A stretch of DNA of 64,000 bases, taken from contig NC_023137.1 in assembly GCF_000511385.1 (NCBI RefSeq), positions 2,859,001-2,923,000 of the forward strand, in the 5' to 3' direction. The translations under genes and the position numbers were made by a program. Origin of the DNA: Phaeobacter gallaeciensis DSM 26640. GTDB lineage: Bacteria; Pseudomonadota; Alphaproteobacteria; Rhodobacterales; Rhodobacteraceae. A model generated the notes under the pieces. It worked only from the letters and a program-made list of their open reading frames with translations, did not search any database and was not told where the DNA came from. Shown piece after piece: positions 10,043 to 18,100 of the stretch; the first letter of the stretch is position 1, and every line of letters begins with the position of its first letter.

Positions 10043-10069
10043 GACCCCACCTGCCCGGCGGGGTCTTGT
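10043..10069 (+). terminator. Weak hairpin between the two EamA genes
   Basis: GACCCC (10043-10048) pairs with GGGGTC (10060-10065), followed by TTGT. The stem is short and the T-run poor, so it may only attenuate transcription into the second transporter. Confidence 0.35.
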
Positions 10070-10095
10070 CGCGCGGTGAACCGGCGGAGGACCCT

Positions 10096-11013
10096 ATGCC
10101 CAACATCGCACCGCGCTACTGGCTGATGATTGCCATCCTCGGCTTTGTCTGGGGTGGGACATTTCTGCTGATCAAGCTTGCGCTAGAGGGCACAACTCCC
10201 TTCTGGCTGGCGGCCAGTCGCATTGGGTTTGCGGCACTTCTGCTCTGTGCGATTTGGGGCATACGCGGCTTCAAGCTATTCAAAGATCAGACAAATTGGC
10301 CCTCTCTGATCCTCATCGGCGTCCTCAGCACCGCCCTGCCCTTCATGTTGATTTCCTGGGGACAGCAGCATGTCTCTTCCGGCTTCACCGGCATCAGCAT
10401 GGCGGCGATTCCGCTGATGGTGCTACCGCTGGCGCATGTCTTTATCCCGGGTGAGCAGATGACCCTGCGCCGCCTCATTGGTTTTTGCATCGGCTTTGTC
10501 GGTGTCGCTCTGCTGATCGGCGGTAAGGCGTTTACAAGCAGCGGATCAGAGTTGGAATCCTATGGCCGCGCCGCTTGCCTCTCGTCGGCAGCCTGCTATT
10601 CGGTCAGCTCGATCCTGACCCGCCGTCTGCCCCCGGTGGACCCGCTGGGGCTGGCGGCCATCCTGCTGGTCATCGGATCCACAATCATCGTTCCGGTCGC
10701 CTGGATGGCAGAGGGGCCACCGGTGGTCCCAGACAATCGCACGCTGCTGATTGCCGCCGTCCTCGGCCTGATCCCCACAGCTGCCGCCAACCTGCTGCGC
10801 GTGATCGTGGTGCGCGAGGCCGGCCCCACCTTCATGACCCTGACCAATTACCAGGTGCCCATCTGGGCCGTGGTTCTGGGCGCAGTTTTCCTGGGTGAAG
10901 AGCTACCGCCCTCCATGCTGCTGGCGATGACCCTCATCCTCGGTGGCCTTGGCCTCAGCCAGTTTGGCAGGCTAAAGCGCCTGTTCGGCGGCACGCAGGG
11001 ACATAATCCATAG
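10096..11013 (+). CDS. DMT-superfamily transporter, EamA type (copy 2)
   Basis: 305 residues from ATG 10096, which has GGAGG at an ideal distance; an in-frame extension upstream lacks such a site. Two EamA repeats, about ten membrane helices. Shared motifs with the upstream copy include SWGQ(T/Q)(Y/H)V(A/S)SGF(A/T)G, (V/L)PLAH, PGE(H/Q)MTLRR and NYQVP(V/I)W, at the same relative positions. Probably a diverged tandem paralogue exporting a different metabolite; substrate unknown. Confidence 0.92.
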   Translation: MPNIAPRYWLMIAILGFVWGGTFLLIKLALEGTTPFWLAASRIGFAALLLCAIWGIRGFKLFKDQTNWPSLILIGVLSTALPFMLISWGQQHVSSGFTGISMAAIPLMVLPLAHVFIPGEQMTLRRLIGFCIGFVGVALLIGGKAFTSSGSELESYGRAACLSSAACYSVSSILTRRLPPVDPLGLAAILLVIGSTIIVPVAWMAEGPPVVPDNRTLLIAAVLGLIPTAAANLLRVIVVREAGPTFMTLTNYQVPIWAVVLGAVFLGEELPPSMLLAMTLILGGLGLSQFGRLKRLFGGTQGHNP

Positions 11014-11086
11014 GGTAAAACGCCCACCAGCTGGCACATCAGCGGCAGGCGTTTCCAGCCAGTCACATCGCAATCCAGAGACTGCG

Positions 11087-12433
11087 TTATTCGGCGACCG
11101 CCGCCTCAACCGCAGCGACCACACTGTCCACCGCCTGCGTCAGCACCTTGGCGTCTTCACACTCAGCCATGACCCTAACCAGAGGTTCAGTGCCTGATTT
11201 GCGGATCAGCAGACGCCCCTGCCCGGCCAGCGAGGCCTCTGCCAACTTGATCGCAGCCTGCACCTGATCGGTGTCTAGTGGCGCCTGCCCCGCAGCAAAG
11301 CGGACGTTTTTCAACAGCTGCGGCACCGGCGTAAATTGCTGCGCGAGCTGGGAGGCCGGCCTATCGGCGCGCACCATCTCCGCCAGGAAATGCAAGCCCG
11401 CCATCAGCCCGTCACCGGTGGTGGCATAGTCCGTCATCACGATATGGCCGGATTGCTCACCACCAAGGTTGAACCCGCCCTCACGCATGCGCTCCACCAC
11501 ATAGCGGTCGCCGACAGCCGTACGCTCAAGACCAATGCCCCGCGCTGCAAGATGACGCTCCAACCCGAGGTTCGACATGACAGTCGACACCAGCGCCTTG
11601 CCTGCCAGCAGCCCGTCCTCCGCCCAGCGTGTCGCCAACAGCGCCATCAGCTGATCGCCGTCGGCCACCTTGCCGGTTTCATCAATCAGGATCACCCGGT
11701 CCGCATCACCATCCAGACAGATCCCGACATGGGCGCCATGGGCCACCACGGTCTCCGCCGCCGTACCCGGGTGGGTCGAGCCACACTCCCGGTTGATATT
11801 GGTGCCATCCGGCGAAACCCCTACGGGGATCACCTCCGCGCCCAGCTCCCACAGGATTTCAGGCGCGGCGCGATGGGCCGCCCCATTGGCGCAATCAATC
11901 ACAACCTTCAGCCCATCGAGGCGGATGTCGCGCGGCAGGGAGCTCTTGACCCGTTCCCCATATCGAAACCGCGCATCGTCGATCCGTTTGGCGCGACCGA
12001 TGTTTTGCGCCTGCGCAGGCTCGACCCCCGCTTCGATCAGAGCTTCCAGCTCCAACTCGACGGTGTCGGACAGTTTGAACCCATCGGGGCCGAAAAACTT
12101 GATGCCATTGTCCGCCGCCGGATTGTGGCTGGCAGAAATCATCACGCCCAGATCAGCCCGCATCGACCGTGTCATCAGCCCGACAGCTGGCGTCGGCACC
12201 GGGCCTAGCAACAGCACATTCATACCCGTAGAGGTCAGCCCCGCCGTCAGCGCGCTTTCAAACATATAACCCGACAGCCGTGTATCCTTGCCAATCACGA
12301 CCCGGTGCACGCCGGAGGCATCGCGCCGGAAATACCGGCCCACAGCAGCGCCGATGCGCAGCGCCATGTCCGCAGTCATAGGGTGGATATTGGCGGTGCC
12401 GCGCACGCCATCAGTGCCAAAGAATTTGCGCAT
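11087..12433 (-). CDS. glmM: Phosphoglucosamine mutase
   Basis: Converts glucosamine-6-phosphate to glucosamine-1-phosphate for UDP-GlcNAc and so peptidoglycan and lipopolysaccharide. 448 residues, the usual length. N-terminal [20 protein letters not shown], the phosphoserine loop [17 protein letters not shown], the metal-binding DGDADR and the sugar/phosphate-binding GGEQSGH and [12 protein letters not shown] are all present. It lies 21 bp downstream of folP on the same strand, repeating the folP-glmM arrangement known from other proteobacteria. Confidence 0.97.
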   Translation of the reverse strand: MRKFFGTDGVRGTANIHPMTADMALRIGAAVGRYFRRDASGVHRVVIGKDTRLSGYMFESALTAGLTSTGMNVLLLGPVPTPAVGLMTRSMRADLGVMISASHNPAADNGIKFFGPDGFKLSDTVELELEALIEAGVEPAQAQNIGRAKRIDDARFRYGERVKSSLPRDIRLDGLKVVIDCANGAAHRAAPEILWELGAEVIPVGVSPDGTNINRECGSTHPGTAAETVVAHGAHVGICLDGDADRVILIDETGKVADGDQLMALLATRWAEDGLLAGKALVSTVMSNLGLERHLAARGIGLERTAVGDRYVVERMREGGFNLGGEQSGHIVMTDYATTGDGLMAGLHFLAEMVRADRPASQLAQQFTPVPQLLKNVRFAAGQAPLDTDQVQAAIKLAEASLAGQGRLLIRKSGTEPLVRVMAECEDAKVLTQAVDSVVAAVEAAVAE

Positions 12434-12454
12434 ATCAGCCCTTTCGGTGGGGTC

Positions 12455-13450
12455 TTATCGGACGGCCTGCCACAGGCGAACCGCCTGCGCCGTCTCAGCA
12501 ACATCATGCACCCGCAGGAATTGCACGCCTTGGGCCAGGGCCGCAAGCCCTACTGCAATGGAGCCCGGCGCGCGGGCGGCGGCATCCGGCTCATGGCCCA
12601 GTTTGCCGATGAACCCCTTGCGCGAGACCCCAAGCAGGATCGGGCAGCCAAGGCCATGAAACAGGCTGAGATTGCGCAGCAGGGTCAGGTTATGCTCCAG
12701 CGTCTTGCCAAAGCCGATGCCGGGATCGATCACGATCTGCTCACGTACCACGCCGATATCCTCCAGCCGGTCAATCTGCGCCTTGAGGAAATCATAAACA
12801 TCGAGCAATACGTTATCATAAACCGGACTGTCCTGCATGGTCGCGGGATCGCCCTGCGCATGCATGATGCAGGCAGGGACGCCGGCCTGCGCCGTCAGTG
12901 GTGCCAGCGCCGGATCAAAGGTAAAACCGGACACATCATTGGTGAGGCTTGCACCAGCGTCCAGCGCCTCAGCAAGAACAACCGCCTTTCGGGTATCGAT
13001 GGAGATCGGCACCTGTGATCTGGCCCGGATCGCGGCAATCACCGGGGCGGTACGGCGGATTTCCTCCTCTTCCGGCACCAGCTCAGCGCCGGGGCGGGTG
13101 GATTCGCCGCCGACATCAATGATGCTGGCGCCATCCGCCACCATCTGCAACGCCACCTCACAGGCGGCGCTGGCGTCATCATGCTGACCACCATCGGAAA
13201 AACTATCGGGCGTCACATTCAGGATACCCATGATCTGCGGATGGGTCATATCCAACCCGGCGATTGTCGCACGGCGCGCCGTCAGCCGGTGCCGCACATC
13301 CTCGGGCAGCAACCCCGCAGGCATCAGCCGTGGCGGCGCACCGCGATCCAAAACTTCGACTTGGGTAAACCAGAGCCCGCCACTGATCAGCGACAAAGCC
13401 CCCTCGGGGCGATTTTCCCCGTGCTGAACCAGCGGTCGGTAATAACTCAC
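12455..13450 (-). CDS. folP: Dihydropteroate synthase
   Basis: Condenses p-aminobenzoate with hydroxymethyl-dihydropterin diphosphate; target of sulfonamides. 331 residues, longer than the roughly 280 of E. coli FolP because of about 70 N-terminal residues before the barrel. Signatures are MGILNVTPDSFSDGG, GGESTRPGAELVPEEEE, the SIDTRKA strand and IDPGIGFGKT. The start codon overlaps the end of folB by 4 bp, so the genes are coupled. glmM follows. Confidence 0.96.
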   Translation of the reverse strand: MSYYRPLVQHGENRPEGALSLISGGLWFTQVEVLDRGAPPRLMPAGLLPEDVRHRLTARRATIAGLDMTHPQIMGILNVTPDSFSDGGQHDDASAACEVALQMVADGASIIDVGGESTRPGAELVPEEEEIRRTAPVIAAIRARSQVPISIDTRKAVVLAEALDAGASLTNDVSGFTFDPALAPLTAQAGVPACIMHAQGDPATMQDSPVYDNVLLDVYDFLKAQIDRLEDIGVVREQIVIDPGIGFGKTLEHNLTLLRNLSLFHGLGCPILLGVSRKGFIGKLGHEPDAAARAPGSIAVGLAALAQGVQFLRVHDVAETAQAVRLWQAVR

Positions 13451-14367
13451 AGTTGGGTCTGCTCCACATCCACAGCGCGCAGCGGCACCCCGGGATTGTC
13501 AGGCAGTGCAGCGCCAATAACGATCATCTCACCCGCCTCAAATGTGCCGGCGAACCAGGCAGCCAGCGCCACCGCTTCTGAAGGCGCTGCCGAAGGGCCA
13601 TCTACCGCATCCAAAACGATTTTTGACGGCGCCCAAACGCAAATCTGCCCGTTTTTCATGGCCCAGTCCAGCTCTGTCCGCGTGGAAACCACGACACAGC
13701 GGTCATCCTTTGCGGCCAGCCGCCAGGCGTTCTGTTCAATGGCCAGAAGATCAATCCGCCGCTGGGTCCATTTATGACCCGTTTGCGGTGCTGCCAGTTC
13801 ATGCGCGCCGACGCATAGGATGAGCGGACGCTGACGGCACTCCATCTGGTCAATCCAGCCGGTCAGTCCGTCACTGTCGATGGCGCTGTTGGACAGATAC
13901 ATTAACCGTGGGTGCGGGCGCTCTTCGCTATCGACCTCACTGGCCACCTGATCGCGCGCGCGCACAATTTCGACGCCCAGCGCACCGGGGCCACGGTCCA
14001 GCTTCTCGATCCGCACAAAGGCGCGCACCGCCTGCGGTTCAAGCAGGATCCGCTCCGCAACCCGCTCCGCAAGAGTTTCCAGCAGGTTCAGCCGCTCTTC
14101 GGACAGCTCATGCGCAATCGCCTCGGTCACACGATCATAGGACAGGATCCGGTCGACATCATCATCCAGATCCGCAGGCAGTGGGGCAATTTCCACAACC
14201 ACGTTGAAGCAGATCCGCTGAGTCGTACCCCGTTCAGCTTGAAAGGCACCAATCTCAACCTCGACCGTGTGATCGCGAAGCGAAATCCGGTCGAGCGGCC
14301 CACGGGCCGCAGTAGCCTCCGAGCGTTCCGAAGGATGCGCAAATGCGAGACGAATTTCTGACGACAT
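13447..14367 (-). CDS. folB: Dihydroneopterin aldolase with long C-terminal extension
   Basis: Splits dihydroneopterin in folate synthesis. ATG 14367 gives 306 residues beginning MSSEIRLAFAHPSERSEATAA. The FolB core (residues about 28-150) shows VEVEIGAFQAERGTTQR with the active-site Glu, a SYDRVTEAI segment with the Tyr, and VRIEKLDRGPGALGVEI with the catalytic Lys. Bacterial FolB is normally about 120 residues. Here about 150 extra residues follow (LILCVGAHELAAPQTGHKWTQRR onward, alpha/beta in appearance), which I cannot assign. It is the first gene of the folB-folP-glmM run. An upstream in-frame start at 14433 is possible. Confidence 0.88.
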   Translation of the reverse strand: MSSEIRLAFAHPSERSEATAARGPLDRISLRDHTVEVEIGAFQAERGTTQRICFNVVVEIAPLPADLDDDVDRILSYDRVTEAIAHELSEERLNLLETLAERVAERILLEPQAVRAFVRIEKLDRGPGALGVEIVRARDQVASEVDSEERPHPRLMYLSNSAIDSDGLTGWIDQMECRQRPLILCVGAHELAAPQTGHKWTQRRIDLLAIEQNAWRLAAKDDRCVVVSTRTELDWAMKNGQICVWAPSKIVLDAVDGPSAAPSEAVALAAWFAGTFEAGEMIVIGAALPDNPGVPLRAVDVEQTQL

Positions 14368-14516
14368 GACGGTCGGGCCCCTGAACTGGCTATCTGGCGG
14401 TGAGGTTCCAGCATAAACATGCGGCGCCCGCATAACAGGCCTTCATGCGCCATACCAGTGGCCGAAAACGGCGCAGCCAGAGTTTCCACCCTGCTGCGCC
14501 GAGCCAAAAACACGCC

Positions 14517-15164
14517 TTAGTTGTTGAGCGCAGTCCGGAATCGGTCATCACGATAGAACAGATGCACCCCGATCCGCGCGGTCTTGGTGAATGTCTTGCT
14601 CCAGCGCGGACGCACCGCCGTCGTATGATAGTAGGTCGCGCCATCGGTAATCCCGGTGGTCGCCCCATCCATCACCAGACGCGCCACTTTGGAAACCCGC
14701 TCGAACGCGGTCTTCTCCCGGATCACTTCCTTGTGGCCATCGCAGGTGTAGGTAAACTGGCACTGGTATTTACGACCGGTTCCCTGGTTGATCACGCCGC
14801 ACAGGCTATTGGGAAACTGCGAGGATTTCACGCGGTTCATGATCACCTCAGCCACAGCAAACTGGCCCTTCACCGTCTCACCGCGCGCCTCGAAATAAAG
14901 CGCCTCAGCCAGACAGGCGAAATTGTCGCCCCCTTTGGCAGCCGGAACACTGTCCAGCCAGTCCTTGGTGAACTTCACTTCGGTCGGCTTGGTCTTTTTT
15001 GTCGGGCGGGTAATGTTGAAGAAATTATTCAAACGCCCGTTTGGTACGGCGTTCAGGGTGGATTGCTCACGTTTGAACAGCGCGTCCAAACCGGAATCCG
15101 CATATACATCTTTGGCTGCTGCCAAGGCGGCAGCAAACACGGCAGCTACAGTCAGAATCTTCAT
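14517..15164 (-). CDS. Cell-wall hydrolase, SleB family
   Basis: Secreted peptidoglycan hydrolase of 215 residues. ATG 15164 gives a clear signal peptide (MKILTVAAVFAAALAAAKDVYA); an in-frame start at 15221 would put hydrophilic residues before it. The SleB/CwlJ catalytic domain covers residues about 90-215: LAEALYFEARGE with the catalytic Glu, AVAEVIMNRVKSSQFP, CGVINQG and YYHTTAVRPRWS. In non-sporulating alphaproteobacteria such proteins act in wall remodelling rather than germination. It is separate from the fol genes (150 bp). Confidence 0.9.
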   Translation of the reverse strand: MKILTVAAVFAAALAAAKDVYADSGLDALFKREQSTLNAVPNGRLNNFFNITRPTKKTKPTEVKFTKDWLDSVPAAKGGDNFACLAEALYFEARGETVKGQFAVAEVIMNRVKSSQFPNSLCGVINQGTGRKYQCQFTYTCDGHKEVIREKTAFERVSKVARLVMDGATTGITDGATYYHTTAVRPRWSKTFTKTARIGVHLFYRDDRFRTALNN

Positions 15165-15335
15165 CAGGGTATCCCCACTAGAAAGGTCGCGCACGGCCAT
15201 CCCAACGTCACGCGATCGCACCTCCTAGTGGAAATCCTTGCAAACGTCCAGCGACGGGACAGCGCACCCCGCTGACCGCTGGCTAGGCGTCAATCCGCCC
15301 GCATATTCTCCGACTGAGAAAGCCCCTTGTTTTCC

Positions 15336-17936
15336 TTAGGATTTTAAGAATTCACGCGGGGATTTACCGGTTTGGCTGGAAATCGCCAATTGCGCCGCAG
15401 CAAGCCGTGCGACGGGCACCCGGAACGGGGAACAGGAGACGTAATCGAACCCTGCTTCGCGACAAAAGGCAATCGATTCGGGGTTGCCGCCATGCTCCCC
15501 ACAGATCGACAGCGTGATGTCCAGGTTTTCCGCCCGCCCCCGCTGCACCCCGAGCTTCAGCAGCTCACCGACACCATCGGTGTCCAGCACGTGAAACGGG
15601 TCTTCGGGAAAAACACCCTGATTGACATAGGCCGACATGAACCGCCCAGCATCATCGCGCGACATGCCATAGGTCATTTGGGTCAAGTCATTGGTCCCGA
15701 AGCTGAGGAAGGCCGTGTGCGGCGATATCTCTCCGGCCCGTAGTGCCGCACGCGGGGTTTCCACCATGACGCCCAGCCGATAGGTGAAATCCTCGCCGCG
15801 TTCGGCCTTCACCGCCAGCGCCACCGCATCAATGCGCGCCTTCACCAGCTCCACCTCTCGCTTCGCCGACACCAGCGGGATCATGATCTCCGGCACCACC
15901 GGCTCACCTTCCTTGGACGCATCAAGCGTCGCCTCAAAGATGGCGCGCGCCTGCATGTCGTAGATCTCGGGCACGGTCACCCCCAGCCGCACGCCCCGCA
16001 GGCCGAGCATGGGGTTGTATTCCTCCATCTCCTCGACTCGCCGGGTCACATCGCTCACCGGGATGCCCAGCGCCTCAGACAGTTCACGCTGCCCCGATTT
16101 TGAGGTCGGCAGGAACTCATGCAAGGGCGGATCAAACAGCCGGATACAGACCGGCAACCCTTCCATGATGCGAAACAGCGCAAAGAAATCCTCCCGCTGC
16201 ATCGGCAACAGCCGCGCCAGCACCGCCGCCCGCCCCTCCGAGGTTTCAGCAAAGATCATCTCCCGCATCACCGTCAACCGACCGGGATCAAAGAACATAT
16301 GCTCAGTGCGGCACAACCCGATCCCTTGCGCGTTGAACTTACGCGCAGTCTCGGCATCTTCCGGCGTATCCGCATTGGCGCGGATGCCAATGTCGCGCAC
16401 CTCATCTGCCCAGGTCAGCAATGTCTGGAACGCCCCATCTTCCGCGGCCTCCAGCATCTCTGGCTGTCCGGCCAGGACTGCGCCACTGCTGCCATCAATC
16501 GTGATTGTGTCGCCACGCGTGAACACGCGCCCATCGGTCGCGATTAACTGTTTGCGTTTGCTGTGAAATTTCAGGTTTGAGGCCCCAACGATACAGGGCA
16601 AGCCCAAGCCACGCCCAATCACCGCCGCATGGCTGGTGATCCCGCCGCGCTCGGTCAGCACACCCACAGCAGCATGCATACCGCGCACATCCTCGGGCGA
16701 GGTTTCGCGCCGCACCAGAATGCACGGCTCGCCGCGCGCCGCACTGGCCTGCGCCTCCGCCGCCGTAAACACCAGCCGCCCGGTGGCCGCACCGGGGCTG
16801 GCCGCAATCCCCTCACCAATGACATCGCGGGTGGCATCCGGCGCTACCTGACGATGCAACAGCTCGGTCAGGACATGCGCATCCACCCGCATAATGGCTT
16901 CCTCGCGCGGGATGATCCCATCTTCGGCCAATGCCACCGCGATCCGCACCGCCGCCTGCGCCGAACGCATCACCCGCACCCCGTCAAGGATATGCACCGC
17001 GCCACTGACGATCACGAACTCCAGCTGCATCTCCTCGCGCAGACGCTGACGCATCAACCGCGCATGGGCTTTCAGATCAGCAAAGGCTTCCGGCGCAGAC
17101 TCCTCCAGCGAGGGCCCGCGCGGATCCCGCTCCAGAAACAGCGCCTCCGCCCCGGCCCCCAGTGCATCCCGCCCCTGGCTCTGGCTCAGATAGCGCCCGG
17201 TGATCTGCGGCTGGCCGGTCTTGGTATTGACCAGCTGCAATACGCCCGAGCCGCATTCGCCCTGACCAAACCCCGGCACCATTTCCTGCACCACCAGCCC
17301 CAGCCCCGCATCAGCAGGCGCGCCCTTGGCCTGTCGCAACAACCGCGCCGAGGTGCCTTCCCAGGCCCGCGCCATGGAGCGCAGCACCGCTGCCAGCTGC
17401 TCCGCCGGATCCTGCGGAAACGGCTCATCGGTCTCCGCCTCATAGGCATGCAGCACCTCGCTCAACGCATCCGGCCCGCCATCTTCGACATCGTCGAACA
17501 CATCCGGGTCCAGCCGCGCCACATGCACCGCATAGGACTGCACAAACCGCAGATAGAGCGCCGCCGCGCCGTCACGCCCCAGACTGTCACAGAGATCGAC
17601 ATAGCGCGCGTCATTCATGCCAATGTTCAGGATCGCGCCAGGACCGCCCCAATCGGGATCCTGCGATGACGGTCGCACGCAGAGCAGCGCATCCCCCGGA
17701 AACGCCTCAACAATCGCCGCCATATCGGGCATCTCGCCCTGGGCAATGCCATGTACCGCCTGAAACGACAGCGCCACGGTCCGCGGCACCGGAAGATCCA
17801 ACCTCACCAGCCGTTGCAGGCACTTCGCCCGCCCACCATGGGTGGAATTGGCAATTGGCGCCACCGGGGTGATCAACACTGAATCCGGCGTCTCATCGCG
17901 GGTGGGGCCTCCCATATCCTGATCATCTTTCTGCAC
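15336..17936 (-). CDS. ppdK: Pyruvate phosphate dikinase-like protein with divergent ATP-grasp domain
   Basis: 866 residues, near normal PPDK length (about 874). The central and C-terminal parts are canonical: phosphohistidine loop GGITSHAAVIGRG (His436), GIGLCRTEHMFF, SFGTNDLTQM and the catalytic-Cys motif CGEHGGNPES. So interconversion of pyruvate and PEP is the default call. The N-terminal nucleotide half is unusual: the SxRSGAxxSMPGMMDT block is replaced by CVRPSSQDPDWGGPGAI (residues 86-102), the GTGVAFTRNP-type loop by GSGVLQLVNTKTG (about 229-241), and the LQTRNGKR ATP ligand region by ILDGVRVMRS (about 316-325). This may change nucleotide use. It lies downstream of glyS on the same strand (164 bp gap). 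Confidence 0.85.
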   Translation of the reverse strand: MQKDDQDMGGPTRDETPDSVLITPVAPIANSTHGGRAKCLQRLVRLDLPVPRTVALSFQAVHGIAQGEMPDMAAIVEAFPGDALLCVRPSSQDPDWGGPGAILNIGMNDARYVDLCDSLGRDGAAALYLRFVQSYAVHVARLDPDVFDDVEDGGPDALSEVLHAYEAETDEPFPQDPAEQLAAVLRSMARAWEGTSARLLRQAKGAPADAGLGLVVQEMVPGFGQGECGSGVLQLVNTKTGQPQITGRYLSQSQGRDALGAGAEALFLERDPRGPSLEESAPEAFADLKAHARLMRQRLREEMQLEFVIVSGAVHILDGVRVMRSAQAAVRIAVALAEDGIIPREEAIMRVDAHVLTELLHRQVAPDATRDVIGEGIAASPGAATGRLVFTAAEAQASAARGEPCILVRRETSPEDVRGMHAAVGVLTERGGITSHAAVIGRGLGLPCIVGASNLKFHSKRKQLIATDGRVFTRGDTITIDGSSGAVLAGQPEMLEAAEDGAFQTLLTWADEVRDIGIRANADTPEDAETARKFNAQGIGLCRTEHMFFDPGRLTVMREMIFAETSEGRAAVLARLLPMQREDFFALFRIMEGLPVCIRLFDPPLHEFLPTSKSGQRELSEALGIPVSDVTRRVEEMEEYNPMLGLRGVRLGVTVPEIYDMQARAIFEATLDASKEGEPVVPEIMIPLVSAKREVELVKARIDAVALAVKAERGEDFTYRLGVMVETPRAALRAGEISPHTAFLSFGTNDLTQMTYGMSRDDAGRFMSAYVNQGVFPEDPFHVLDTDGVGELLKLGVQRGRAENLDITLSICGEHGGNPESIAFCREAGFDYVSCSPFRVPVARLAAAQLAISSQTGKSPREFLKS

Positions 17937-18100
17937 TGCGGCGCCTTTCCTTTGCTATGCAGCATAGACCCCTGCCCCGTTCCCGCAAGGAAAAGCAGGA
18001 GGGCCAAAAGGAGAAAACCGGGACGACCCTGCGATCGCCCCGGTTTCCAGATGTATTCCTGTCACACGCTGCGTGGTTACGTCGTGCCCTGTAGAAGAAA

